Assembly (NCBI GenBank): GCA_947588955.1 | Contig: CANPYX010000016.1 | Coordinates: forward strand, 1-51,764 | Length of the DNA: 51,764 nucleotides | DNA from: an uncultured Oscillospiraceae bacterium | GTDB taxonomy: Bacteria; Bacillota; Clostridia; Oscillospirales; Oscillospiraceae | Reading direction: 5' to 3' | Part shown: positions 1-7,209 of the stretch, one piece after another | Layout of the letters: every line of letters starts with the position of its first letter | Numbering within the stretch: position 1 is the stretch's first letter | Position numbers and translations under genes: made by a program | The notes under the pieces: model-generated | What the model saw: the letters and a program-made list of their open reading frames with translations, nothing else | What the model was told of the DNA's origin: nothing | The model's database searches: none

Positions 1-99
1 AGGGCTTGACCTTGAAAAGAATAGCAAGCTCACCGCTTCGCTCACCCTCTCCCATTTGTTCAGTTCTCAGGGCGCAAGCCCAGGCTCAGTTGAGCCGAT

Positions 100-174
100 G
101 GCCCGATGGTCAAGTGGTCAAGACGGGGGCCTCTCACGCCCCAATCGGGAGTTCGACTCTCCCTCGGGTCACCA
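100..174 (+). tRNA. tRNA-Glu (CTC)
   Basis: Cloverleaf with a 7-bp acceptor stem (GGCCCGA with TCGGGTC, one G-U pair), a GGGGC/GCCCC anticodon stem around loop CTCTCAC giving anticodon CTC (reads GAG), and a T arm with GTTCGACTC. The CCA end is encoded at 172-174. It is followed 3 nt later by tRNA-Lys and then 5S rRNA, so the three are probably processed from one transcript. Confidence 0.95.
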
Positions 175-177
175 AAT

Positions 178-253
178 GCACCTTTAGCTCAGTTGGTAGA
201 GCACCTGACTCTTAATCAGGGTGTCCAGGGTTCGAGTCCCTGAAGGTGTACCA
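178..253 (+). tRNA. tRNA-Lys (CTT)
   Basis: Acceptor stem GCACCTT with AAGGTGT (one G-U pair), D arm AGCTCAGTTGGTAGAGC, anticodon stem CCTGA/TCAGG around loop CTCTTAA giving anticodon CTT (reads AAG), T arm GGTTCGAGTCC, and encoded CCA at 251-253. The 5S rRNA begins about 2 nt after the CCA. Confidence 0.95.
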
Positions 254-254
254 T

Positions 255-371
<117 letters not shown>

Positions 372-376
372 CAAAA

Positions 377-403
377 AAACAGACCCTCTTGGGTCTGTTT
401 TTA
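377..403 (+). terminator. Intrinsic terminator of the tRNA-5S transcript
   Basis: Hairpin AAACAGACCC / GGGTCTGTTT with a TCTT loop, followed by a T run, starting about 6 nt after the 5S helix. Confidence 0.9.
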
Positions 404-406
404 TTT

Positions 407-580
407 GCCCAAAAAGGGCGGTGCCCTTTTTGGGCAAGGGGGAACGTGCGGAAAGGAAGTCGTGAATTCTGCGGAATTCACGACTTTCTTTCCTGCTGTT
501 TTGCTGCGCGCACGCCCCGTAGGGGCGCACACTTGCAAAACATAAGGTGATTTTTCCGACGTACATGCCGCCGGAAAAAT
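407..580 (+). repeat. Family A multi-hairpin repeat, copy A1 (complete)
   Basis: Four hairpins in a fixed order. H1 (407-435) is a 13-bp stem with a 3-nt loop. A spacer GGGGGAACGTGCG (438-450) follows. H2 (450-493) has 20 bp with one G-U pair and a TGCG loop. H3 has outer stem TGTTTTGC (497-504) with GCAAAACA (535-542) around an inner GTA-loop hairpin (513-527). H4 pairs TTTTTCCG (551-558) with CGGAAAAA (572-579). Other copies are at 31297, 38133, 44216 and, reversed, 47934. Spacers and loops are shared while most stem sequences differ between copies. Confidence 0.85.
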
Positions 581-627
581 ATTTGGACTTGAGTTTTGGA
601 TTCCTTTTGCGTTGGTTGCATTTCTTG

Positions 628-676
628 TTGACAACTCTGTGTTTTCGTGGTATTATGAAGCTAACTTCATATGAAG
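628..676 (+). promoter_or_regulatory. Consensus sigma-A promoter with a palindromic operator candidate
   Basis: TTGACA (628-633), 17-nt spacer, TATTAT (651-656). Just downstream, at about +3 to +14, is the perfect palindrome CTTCATATGAAG (665-676), with a further GAAG/CTTC repeat up to 685. It precedes the XRE gene at 703, so it may be that regulator's own operator. Confidence 0.8.
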
Positions 677-702
677 GAAGCTTCGTATCTGGAGGTGGTT
701 GG

Positions 703-936
703 TTGAAAACCATGGTCAGGGAGATGAGGACGCGGGCTGGGATGACGCAGCAGAGGCTTGCGGAGCTTGTGCGGGTCTCAGGGAGGACTATCATATCCAT
801 TGAGAGTGGGCAGTACAACCCGTCATTAATGCTGGCTTACCGTATGGCGCGGGTGTTCGGCGTCAGCGTGGAGGAGCTGTGCTGTCTTGAGGAAAATATG
901 GAAATGGAGGATGAAAGACGTGAAAAAATGGCGTGA
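703..936 (+). CDS. Small XRE-family helix-turn-helix regulator
   Basis: A 77-residue protein consisting almost wholly of a Cro/C1-type HTH: an R-x-R-A-G-M-T-Q-Q-x-L-A-E-L recognition region, then S-G-R-T-I-I-S-I-E-S-G and N-P-S-L-M-L-A-Y, which match the family's DNA-contact helices. The tail is short and charged. The start is TTG 703, seven nt after GGAGG at 691-695; ATG 712 in the same frame is the alternative. A strong promoter with a palindrome lies upstream, which suggests autoregulation. Such stand-alone XRE genes often precede a small membrane protein, but only a weak 37-codon frame follows here. The DNA target and signal cannot be told from sequence. Confidence 0.8.
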   Translation: MKTMVREMRTRAGMTQQRLAELVRVSGRTIISIESGQYNPSLMLAYRMARVFGVSVEELCCLEENMEMEDERREKMA

Positions 937-1004
937 AATGAGCTATTATGACAGAATAATATGGCGTATCCGAAGTCTCGGAGCGGCGCGGGGGAGTGAG
1001 CGGT

Positions 1005-1442
1005 ATGGAAATCATCGAATTTGAGGAAAAATACCGGGACGACATGATCTTTACTGTCCTCTCCGCCAAGGACGCGCTTGGGCGGATACCCAGTATAAAT
1101 GAGGATCTGCTTGATGTGCGTAAAAACTACATGGATCGGGGCGGCATGTTTTGGCTCGCTTTGGAAAACGGGCGCGTGGTGGGCTGCGTGGGGTACAGCC
1201 TGGTCCCCGGCTCCGGGGACGCGGTGCTTCACCGGCTCTATGTCAAGCCAGACCGAAAGCGTCAGGGAATCGGTACTGCTCTTCTCGAAACGGCGGAGAA
1301 CTACATGCGAAGCCGCAGCATAACCGGCGTGCGCGTGCATCTTGGCGAGCCGCGGGAGCAGTGGTTCGAGTCCTACGCCTTCTATCCCAAGCACGGCTAT
1401 ACGGAGCTTGAGCCGAGGCACATGAGAAAGGAGCTTCTTTGA
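1005..1442 (+). CDS. GNAT-family N-acetyltransferase
   Basis: A single GNAT domain of about 145 residues. The acetyl-CoA pyrophosphate loop R-K-R-Q-G-I-G-T-A-L-L is near the middle (motif A, R/Q-x-x-G-x-G/A), preceded by the beta strand L-H-R-L-Y-V-K-P. The C-terminus has the common Y-P-K-H-G-Y-T-E-L motif. ATG 1005 is preferred because GGGGGAG ends 9 nt upstream; GTG 996 would abut the Shine-Dalgarno. Its stop overlaps the next gene's start (TGATG), so the two are probably translationally coupled. Substrate unknown. Confidence 0.88.
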   Translation: MEIIEFEEKYRDDMIFTVLSAKDALGRIPSINEDLLDVRKNYMDRGGMFWLALENGRVVGCVGYSLVPGSGDAVLHRLYVKPDRKRQGIGTALLETAENYMRSRSITGVRVHLGEPREQWFESYAFYPKHGYTELEPRHMRKELL

Positions 1443-2191
1443 TGAACTATCAGGACATAAACGCCAAAACCATCGACCGGTGGGTGGAGGAGGACTGGGA
1501 GTGGGGCAGACCCATTGACCGCGAGACGTATCTGCGCGCCCTCCGGGGCGATTGGGACGTGCTGTTGACGCCCACAAAGCCCGTCCCCCACGAGTGGCTG
1601 GGCGAGCTTGGGGGAAAGAGTCTCCTGGGCCTCGCCTCCGGCGGGGGACAGCAAATGCCCATATTTGCCGCGTTGGGCGCAAGGTGCACGGTGCTGGACT
1701 ATTCGGACCGGCAGCTTGAGAGCGAGCGCCTTGTCGCCGCGCGGGAGGGCTATGATATACGTATCGTAAAGGCCGATATGACAAAGCCCTTGCCCTTTTC
1801 CGACGGCGAGTTCGACATCATATTCCACCCTGTCTCCAACTGCTACGTCCGGGAGGTCGAGCCCATCTTTGCCGAGTGCTTCCGCGTTCTCAAGACCGGC
1901 GGCAGGCTCCTTTGCGGCCTTGACAACGGCGTAAACTTCATGGTGGGGGAGGACGAGTCTAGGATCGTGAACAAATTCCCCTTTGACCCCACCAGCGACC
2001 CCGACCAGCTCCGGCTTCTGGAGGACACCGACTGCGGAGTTCAGTTCTCCCACACGCTCACCGACCAGATCGGCGGACAGCTCCGTGCGGGATTCAGGCT
2101 CTTGGACGTCTACGAGGACACCAACGGCGAGGGCTATCTCCACGAGCTCAATATCCCGTCCTTCTGGGCAACGCTGTCTGAAAAACCGTGA
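1442..2191 (+). CDS. Class I SAM-dependent methyltransferase
   Basis: About 249 residues with a Rossmann-type methyltransferase core: motif I L-L-G-L-A-S-G-G-G-Q-Q near residue 60, the acidic post-I strand C-T-V-L-D-Y-S, motif II around A-D-M-T-K-P-L-P-F and F-D-I-I-F-H-P, and F-R-V-L-K-T-G-G-R-L typical of UbiE/Methyltransf_11 enzymes. The start overlaps the GNAT stop; AAGGAG sits 7 nt upstream. The GNAT/methyltransferase pair may modify a common small molecule, but the substrate is not evident. Confidence 0.88.
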   Translation: MNYQDINAKTIDRWVEEDWEWGRPIDRETYLRALRGDWDVLLTPTKPVPHEWLGELGGKSLLGLASGGGQQMPIFAALGARCTVLDYSDRQLESERLVAAREGYDIRIVKADMTKPLPFSDGEFDIIFHPVSNCYVREVEPIFAECFRVLKTGGRLLCGLDNGVNFMVGEDESRIVNKFPFDPTSDPDQLRLLEDTDCGVQFSHTLTDQIGGQLRAGFRLLDVYEDTNGEGYLHELNIPSFWATLSEKP

Positions 2192-2203
2192 ATCAGAGCT
2201 TCC

Positions 2204-2494
2204 TTAGTATTGCATCCTGACGGTGATCTTCACGCAGTTGTCCGCGTCCTCCCGCGTGTACTCCGCGCCGTCGGGGAGCGAGGACTCCACCGCCATCAGA
2301 AATTTGCGGAACCGCACCGGCACCCGCGGAGCCAGAACCGCGTCAACGTACGCCTCCGCCGCCTCCTCCGGCAGCGCCATGTAAGCCATCTCCACAGCCG
2401 CCGCCTCCCGCAGTCCCGGCTCCGCTATCCGCTCCAGCGCCCTCATATGCGCCCCTGAAAGCCCCGGTATCGCCGGCCTTTCCAAAACCTTCAT
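2204..2494 (-). CDS. Hypothetical protein, 96 aa
   Basis: No recognised domain. The protein is alanine- and glutamate-rich, predicted mostly helical, with no signal peptide or membrane segment. A good Shine-Dalgarno (GAGGAGG) lies 8-9 nt before ATG 2494. It converges on the methyltransferase gene, with only 12 nt between their stops. A perfect 8-bp inverted repeat (2511-2530) sits just upstream, and an XRE gene lies upstream on the same strand, so regulation by that protein is possible but not shown. Confidence 0.6.
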   Translation of the reverse strand: MKVLERPAIPGLSGAHMRALERIAEPGLREAAAVEMAYMALPEEAAEAYVDAVLAPRVPVRFRKFLMAVESSLPDGAEYTREDADNCVKITVRMQY

Positions 2495-2510
2495 AAATAA
2501 TCCTCCTCAC

Positions 2511-2530
2511 GGTATTTTCTATAAAATACC
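2511..2530 (-). promoter_or_regulatory. Inverted repeat upstream of the 96-aa gene
   Basis: GGTATTTT and AAAATACC separated by 4 nt (CTAT), about 17 nt before the start codon at 2494. Too short and AT-rich for a convincing terminator; its position suits an operator, perhaps for the XRE protein encoded at 2570-2767. Function inferred only. Confidence 0.4.
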
Positions 2531-2569
2531 ATAAGGAGGATTTATTTTTTGAAGAATACCGTCGAGTCC

Positions 2570-2767
2570 TCACTCATCCCTGCACAGGAGACAGTCCGTG
2601 GTCACGCCAAGTATATCGGCGATCTGGACGAGTCTGTCCACAGGAGGAAACGCCCTGCCGCTTTCGTATTTGCGATACGTGCTGATGGTTATATGAAGCG
2701 CATCCGCCATTTGCTGAGCGGTAAAGCCTTTTTCCTTCCTGACTTCATTCAGCCGTTTCCCAAGCAT
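2570..2767 (-). CDS. Small XRE-family helix-turn-helix regulator
   Basis: A 65-residue single-domain HTH_3 protein starting M-L-G-K-R-L-N-E-V-R-K-E-K-G, followed by the HTH segment A-Q-Q-M-A-D-A-L-H-I-T-I-S-T-Y-R-K-Y-E-S-G-R and a C-terminal helix ending C-L-L-C-R-D-E. The start is ATG 2767, a few nt after AGAGGT; an in-frame upstream start would lack a ribosome site. It lies just downstream of aspS on the same strand, after the aspS terminator, and upstream of the 96-aa gene. Target unknown. Confidence 0.85.
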   Translation of the reverse strand: MLGKRLNEVRKEKGFTAQQMADALHITISTYRKYESGRAFPPVDRLVQIADILGVTTDCLLCRDE

Positions 2768-2796
2768 GATGACCTCTAAATATACTAAGTTTTCCA

Positions 2797-2829
2797 AATT
2801 TCAAAAAGGGCAAAGCCCTTTTTGAAATT
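2797..2829 (-). terminator. Intrinsic terminator of aspS
   Basis: Perfect 15-bp stem (AATTTCAAAAAGGGC with GCCCTTTTTGAAATT) and a 3-nt loop, overlapping the aspS stop codon. The U-rich 3' arm reads off the minus strand. The long stem with a 3-nt loop resembles hairpin H1 of the family A repeats. Confidence 0.75.
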
Positions 2830-4591
2830 ATATTGTCTTGATATTCAGCTCCTTGAGTTGTGCCTCCGTGACCTCTCCGGGGGCGCCCATCATCACGTCC
2901 TGGGCGTTTTTGTTCATGGGGAAGGGTATTACCTCACGGATGGTCTCGGAGCCCGTCAGGAGCATTATCATGCGGTCTACGCCGGGGGCTATACCGGCGT
3001 GGGGAGGAGCGCCATAGCAGAAGGCGTTGTACATGGCGGGGAATTTGGCCTTCACGTCCTCCTCGCCAAGCCGCACCAGCTTGAACGCCTCTATCATGAT
3101 CTCCGGGTCGTGGTTGCGCACCGCGCCGGAGCTGAGCTCCACGCCGTTGCACACCAGGTCGTACTGGAAGGCGGTGATAGTCAGCGGGTCCACCTCGCCC
3201 GCCGCCGCCTTTTGAAGTATCTCCAGCCCGCCGTTGGGCATGGAGAAGGGGTTGTGGCAGAACTCCAGCTCCCCGGACTCCTCGCCGATCTCGTACATGG
3301 GGAAATCCACGATCCAGCAGAAGGCGTACTGCTCCGCGTCCATGTGGTTGGGGCAGAAGGCGCCCAGCTTTGAGCGAAGCACCCCGGCGGTCTTCTGCGC
3401 CGTCAGCCTGTCGCCGGCGGTGAGGCCCACAAAGCAGCCGGGCCTCAGCCCCAGTCCGTTAACCACCTTGTCCTTGATGGGCTCCACGAACTTGGCGATA
3501 CCGCCGACAATGTTGGAGCTCTCGTCGTACCTGAACCAGTACGCCTTCTGCCCCGCCTGGACCTCCACGTCGGCGCACAGCTTGTCTATCTGCTTGCGCG
3601 TGCCCTCAAAATCCGTGACCACGACGGCCTTCACCGTGTTCCCCTCAAAGGGACCGAAGCCGCAGTTTGAAAGGAGCTCCGTGGCATCCTGAAGCGTAAG
3701 GTCGATACGCAGGTCCGGCTTGTCGGAGCCGTATTTGTCCATTGCCTCCAGATACGGTATGCGCTTGAAGGGAGCGCCGGAGGCCCTGTCGAACGTCCCG
3801 AATTTGGCGAAGATGGGAGGCAGAACGCGCTCCAGGACGGCAAAAACGTCCTCCTGTCCGGCGAATGCCATCTCCATATCCAGCTGGTAGAACTCTCCGG
3901 GCGACCTGTCGCCGCGGGCGTCCTCGTCGCGGAAGCAGGGGGCGATCTGGAAGTAGCGGTCAAAGCCGGAGGTCATGAGCAGCTGCTTGAACTGCTGTGG
4001 CGCCTGGGGCAGGGCGTAGAACTTACCGGGGTGCTTGCGGGCGGGAACAAGGTAGTCCCTGGCGCCCTCTGGGGAGGAGGCTGTCAAAATTGGCGTCGTT
4101 ATCTCAAGAAATCCCTCGTTTATCATGGCGTTCCTCAGCGCCGCCACCACGTTGGAGCGAAGGACTATGTTCTTCTTCACATCGGGATTCCTCAGATCCA
4201 GATAGCGGTACTTGAGCCGCAGGGCCTCGTCCGCCTCCTTGGAGCGGTTTATCTGGAAGGGGAGCTCGTTGTAGCGGCAGCGCCCCAGCAGCTCCACGGA
4301 CTCCGGCACCACCTCGATGTCGCCGGTGGGCAGGTTGGGGTTCTTGCTGCTGCGCTCGCGGACGGTCCCGTTGACGGCTATGGTGGACTCCTTGTTCCAG
4401 CCCTTCACCGTGGCTAAAATGTCCTCGTCCTCAATGACCACCTGTGTGGTCCCGTAAAAGTCCCGAAGCACCAGGAAGGCTAAATTCGCGCTTACAAGGC
4501 GCACATTCTCCATCCAGCCTACCAGCCGGACCTCCTGCCCCACATTCTCCATGCGAAGCTCGTTGCAGTTATGCGTGCGTGATTGGACCAT
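2828..4591 (-). CDS. aspS: Aspartyl-tRNA synthetase
   Basis: Cytoplasmic class II synthetase that charges tRNA-Asp. At 587 residues it has the bacterial length, with an N-terminal OB-fold anticodon-binding domain (about residues 1-105, containing V-R-L-V-G-W-M-E-N-V-R), a catalytic core and the inserted GAD domain (about 280-410). Motif 2 is F-R-D-E-D-A-R-G-D-R-S-P near residue 220; motif 3 is G-V-D-R-M-I-M-L-L near the C-terminus. ATG 4591 follows AGAGGAG. In Clostridia aspS normally follows hisS directly; here a small membrane protein and a 162-bp MITE-like element lie between, so aspS either depends on read-through or has a promoter inside the element. Confidence 0.97.
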   Translation of the reverse strand: MVQSRTHNCNELRMENVGQEVRLVGWMENVRLVSANLAFLVLRDFYGTTQVVIEDEDILATVKGWNKESTIAVNGTVRERSSKNPNLPTGDIEVVPESVELLGRCRYNELPFQINRSKEADEALRLKYRYLDLRNPDVKKNIVLRSNVVAALRNAMINEGFLEITTPILTASSPEGARDYLVPARKHPGKFYALPQAPQQFKQLLMTSGFDRYFQIAPCFRDEDARGDRSPGEFYQLDMEMAFAGQEDVFAVLERVLPPIFAKFGTFDRASGAPFKRIPYLEAMDKYGSDKPDLRIDLTLQDATELLSNCGFGPFEGNTVKAVVVTDFEGTRKQIDKLCADVEVQAGQKAYWFRYDESSNIVGGIAKFVEPIKDKVVNGLGLRPGCFVGLTAGDRLTAQKTAGVLRSKLGAFCPNHMDAEQYAFCWIVDFPMYEIGEESGELEFCHNPFSMPNGGLEILQKAAAGEVDPLTITAFQYDLVCNGVELSSGAVRNHDPEIMIEAFKLVRLGEEDVKAKFPAMYNAFCYGAPPHAGIAPGVDRMIMLLTGSETIREVIPFPMNKNAQDVMMGAPGEVTEAQLKELNIKTI

Positions 4592-4621
4592 AAGCTGTCA
4601 CTCCTCTGTCTGAATATGCTG

Positions 4622-4783
4622 ATACTAATATCTAATTAAAATAAGCCATTCGCGCCGGTCTTTTTCGCGCCATGCCGCGTCAGCCGCCTTGGAAATACCA
4701 ATGGGTATTCCCTGTGGCGCCTTCCTTGCCTGGCACGAAAAATACTCGCCGCTCGATGTCTCATTTTAAATAGATATTAGTAT
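4622..4783 (+). repeat. Family B MITE-like element, copy B1
   Basis: A 162-bp non-coding element with 21-bp terminal inverted repeats (ATACTAATATCTA...TAGATATTAGTAT, one internal mismatch). The interior is near-identical to copies at 22818-22978 (inverted) and 42346-42609. It encodes no transposase. It lies 30 bp upstream of the aspS start. Confidence 0.85.
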
Positions 4784-4805
4784 GAATATCCGTTTTTTTG
4801 TATCA

Positions 4806-5318
4806 TCATTGGTTGACGCCGGTGTCCTCTTCGGGATTGTTGGGGTACAGCGGCGAGATAACGCCGTAAACGTCCATCGCCCACTCCTCCTTGTCCTGGG
4901 TGGTCACCAGCGTGGAGCTGCGCCCCGTGAGGCGGAGCTTTCCGCCCGCGTACTCCGCCGTGAGAGTGGAGCCGGAAACCCGGCAGCTGAAGGTGACGCT
5001 CCAGAACACGTCCCCCTCACCAAGGGCCGGGAGGCTGTCGGAAAACAGCCCCGCGGGCGTCATTCCGAACCCCCGCACGTCAAAAAGACCTATGAGGCGG
5101 TCAAACGCCGGGTCATCCTCCGTCAGTACGAGCTCCTCCGGCGGCGCGGAGCCGTCTGAATACTCCCCGGCGGAAACGGTTATGTCGCTCACCGCCGCGA
5201 AGCTGAAAAGCCCCGGCGCGTAGCTGTCCGAGGACATGGGCCTGCACAGGATAAGCCCCACCACAATAAGCACCGACAAAATTATCGCCGTGACAGTGAG
5301 AATCTGCTTTGCTGTCAT
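4806..5318 (-). CDS. Membrane-anchored hypothetical protein, 170 aa
   Basis: One N-terminal membrane helix (about residues 5-25, I-L-T-V-T-A-I-I-L-S-V-L-I-V-V-G-L-I-L) without a lipobox, then about 140 residues predicted to lie outside the membrane. The rest is beta-rich with acidic patches and no motif I recognise. It starts 4 nt after the hisS stop, so it is co-transcribed with hisS. Family B element B1 follows immediately downstream. Function unknown. Confidence 0.7.
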   Translation of the reverse strand: MTAKQILTVTAIILSVLIVVGLILCRPMSSDSYAPGLFSFAAVSDITVSAGEYSDGSAPPEELVLTEDDPAFDRLIGLFDVRGFGMTPAGLFSDSLPALGEGDVFWSVTFSCRVSGSTLTAEYAGGKLRLTGRSSTLVTTQDKEEWAMDVYGVISPLYPNNPEEDTGVNQ

Positions 5319-5322
5319 GCTC

Positions 5323-6672
5323 TCAGTCCTTTATGGGGCTGACCGGAGCCACGGACGCCCGGCGCACCGCCTCGATTGCCTCTCCAAAGCTCAAAAGCTC
5401 CTGCCATCCGGTCCTCATGTCCTTTAACGACACCTTCCCCGCCTTCACCTCGTCCTCGCCGAGAATGGCGGCAAAGGGGACCTTGAGCTTGTTGGCGTAC
5501 GCCATCTTCGCCTTGAACTTCTTTGGCTCGGCGTATATCTGCGCACGTATGCCCGCACCTCTGAGGCCTGTGGCAAGCTCCACGGCGGGGGCGCGGTCGT
5601 CGGTCATGGGGAGGATAAGCACATCCGCCGGAGCCGTGGGCAGCTCGTCGGAGAGCAGCCCGCAGTCGTCCAAAATGAAGAAAAGCCTTGTGAGCCCTAT
5701 GGAAATGCCCACCCCCGGCAGAGATTTGTCCGTGTAGTACCCGGCAAGGTTGTCGTACCGCCCGCCGGAGCATATGGACCCCACCTCCGGGTGGTCTGTC
5801 ATGAACGTCTCATACACAGTCCCGGTGTAGTAATCAAGGCCTCTCGCAATGGTCAGATCCACCGCGAAGTGGTCCTCCGGCACGCCGAAGGACTTCAAAA
5901 GCCCAGTCACCGCCGCAAGCTCGTCGAGCCCTGTGTCAAATACTCCGCTGCGCCCGCGGAAGTCCCGGAGCCGCTCCAAAACCCTGTCGTTGGAGCCCTT
6001 TATGGACATGAAGTCAAGTATCTCCCCGGCGCTCGCCTCAGGTACTCCCAGGTCCTCCGTGAGTATCCCGCGCACCTTCTCGGCGCCAATCTTCTCCAGC
6101 TTGTCCACCGCGCGCATTATGTCCCCGGACTTCTCCGAAAGCCCCAGCATATCGTAAAAGCCGGTGAGCACCTTGCGGTTGTTCACCCTTATCACGAACC
6201 GCCGGAGCCCCAGCTCTGTGAAGACGCGGTATATGATGGAGGGGACCTCCGCCTCGTTCATAATGTCCAGGCTCCCGTCGCCGATAACGTCGATGTCCGC
6301 CTGGTAAAATTCCCGGAACCTGCCCCTCTGCGCCCGCTCGCCCCGGTAGACCTTGCCTATCTGGAAGCGCCGGAAGGGGAAGGTGAGATTTGAATAGTTC
6401 ATGGCGACGTATTTCGCCAGAGGCACGGTGAGGTCGAACCTGAGCGCCAGGTCGCTGTCGCCCTTGGTAAAGCGGTATATCTGCTTTTCCGTCTCCCCGC
6501 CGCCCTTGGCAAGAAGCACGTCGGACGCCTCGATGACGGGCGTGTCCAGCGCCGTGAAGCCGTAGAGAGAGTAGACGCGCCTGACCGTGGCCATTATCGC
6601 GTCCATCGCCGCCTGCTTCTCCGGCAGCAGCTCCATGAACCCTGACAGTGTGTGGGGTTTTATCCGTTCCAT
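5323..6672 (-). CDS. hisS: Histidyl-tRNA synthetase
   Basis: Class II synthetase charging tRNA-His in the cytoplasm. About 449 residues, normal for the family. Motif 2 is F-R-R-F-Q-I-G-K-V-Y-R-G-E-R near residue 110; the histidine-binding signature is L-T-I-A-R-G-L-D-Y-Y-T-G-T-V-Y-E-T; the C-terminal anticodon-binding domain starts at A-D-V-L-I-L-P. ATG 6672 is chosen over ATG 6690 because GAGGAG sits 8 nt before it. Downstream (minus) are the 170-aa membrane protein and aspS. Confidence 0.96.
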   Translation of the reverse strand: MERIKPHTLSGFMELLPEKQAAMDAIMATVRRVYSLYGFTALDTPVIEASDVLLAKGGGETEKQIYRFTKGDSDLALRFDLTVPLAKYVAMNYSNLTFPFRRFQIGKVYRGERAQRGRFREFYQADIDVIGDGSLDIMNEAEVPSIIYRVFTELGLRRFVIRVNNRKVLTGFYDMLGLSEKSGDIMRAVDKLEKIGAEKVRGILTEDLGVPEASAGEILDFMSIKGSNDRVLERLRDFRGRSGVFDTGLDELAAVTGLLKSFGVPEDHFAVDLTIARGLDYYTGTVYETFMTDHPEVGSICSGGRYDNLAGYYTDKSLPGVGISIGLTRLFFILDDCGLLSDELPTAPADVLILPMTDDRAPAVELATGLRGAGIRAQIYAEPKKFKAKMAYANKLKVPFAAILGEDEVKAGKVSLKDMRTGWQELLSFGEAIEAVRRASVAPVSPIKD

Positions 6673-6696
6673 GTAAATTTCTCCTCGCATACAAAG

Positions 6697-6760
6697 CCCC
6701 CGCCCGACAGGACGGGGGAGCTTCTTGTGGTGGTACAGGACCCGCTCCGGCGGGAGCGGG
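6697..6760 (-). terminator. Two GC-rich hairpins between mgsA and hisS
   Basis: Read on the minus strand, the first hairpin after the mgsA stop is CCCGCTCC/GGAGCGGG (6741-6760). The second is CCCCCGTCC/GGGCGGGGG (6697-6718), followed by CTTTGT. Neither has a full U tract, so termination is only probable; the second could instead affect hisS expression. Confidence 0.45.
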
Positions 6761-6764
6761 GCGC

Positions 6765-7166
6765 TCAGTTTTTGGGGTTAACTATGTCGCGCCAGTCAAG
6801 CATACCGTCCTTCAAGCCGCGTATAAGCACCTCCGCGGTGGCCACATTGGTGGCAAAGGGCACGTTCTGCTGGTCGCAAAGCCTGCCTATCTTGTTGGTT
6901 GACGCCATGGCGCGCGGGTCGGTGGGGTCGGAGAAGAACAGCACCAGGTCCAGCTCGTTGTAAGCGAGCCTCGCCGCCATCTGCTGGTCCCCGCCCTGGT
7001 CGCAGGAGAGGTACAGGTCAATGGGTAGCCCCGTTGCCTCCTTCACAAGTCTTCCGGTGGTGTTTGTGGCGCAAATCGAGTGAGCCGAGAGGATTCCGCA
7101 GTAGGCGATGCAAAACTGCACCATCAGTTCCTTCTTCCTGTCGTGTGCCATAAGCGCGATATTCAT
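6765..7166 (-). CDS. mgsA: Methylglyoxal synthase
   Basis: Converts dihydroxyacetone phosphate to methylglyoxal and phosphate, a bypass of lower glycolysis. At 133 residues it has the usual length. Visible family features are the start N-I-A-L-M-A-H-D-R-K-K, the phosphate-binding T-N-T-T-G-R-L, the G-G-D-Q-Q segment and L-F-F-S-D-P. ATG 7166 is chosen because it gives the family N-terminus; the longer frame adds unrelated residues. mgsA ending a cell-shape/Min cluster is common in Clostridia; here it follows the MinD-type gene by 43 bp. Confidence 0.94.
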   Translation of the reverse strand: MNIALMAHDRKKELMVQFCIAYCGILSAHSICATNTTGRLVKEATGLPIDLYLSCDQGGDQQMAARLAYNELDLVLFFSDPTDPRAMASTNKIGRLCDQQNVPFATNVATAEVLIRGLKDGMLDWRDIVNPKN

Positions 7167-7209
7167 ACCGTCACCAACCTTTATAAAATAAATAATTAAT
7201 GTTTTGCCC

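Noticed and set aside
407-580. Family A copies as ordinary intrinsic terminators only
   Set aside because: H1 could terminate, but three further hairpins with shared spacers and loops are not needed for that.
911-1024. 37-codon frame after the XRE gene (starts M-K-D-V-K-K-W-R)
   Set aside because: Overlaps both neighbours, has no recognisable domain and no good ribosome site; at most a remnant of a small partner gene.
4592-4621. T-box riboswitch before aspS or hisS
   Set aside because: No AGGGTGGNACCGCG-type T-box sequence and not enough leader length.
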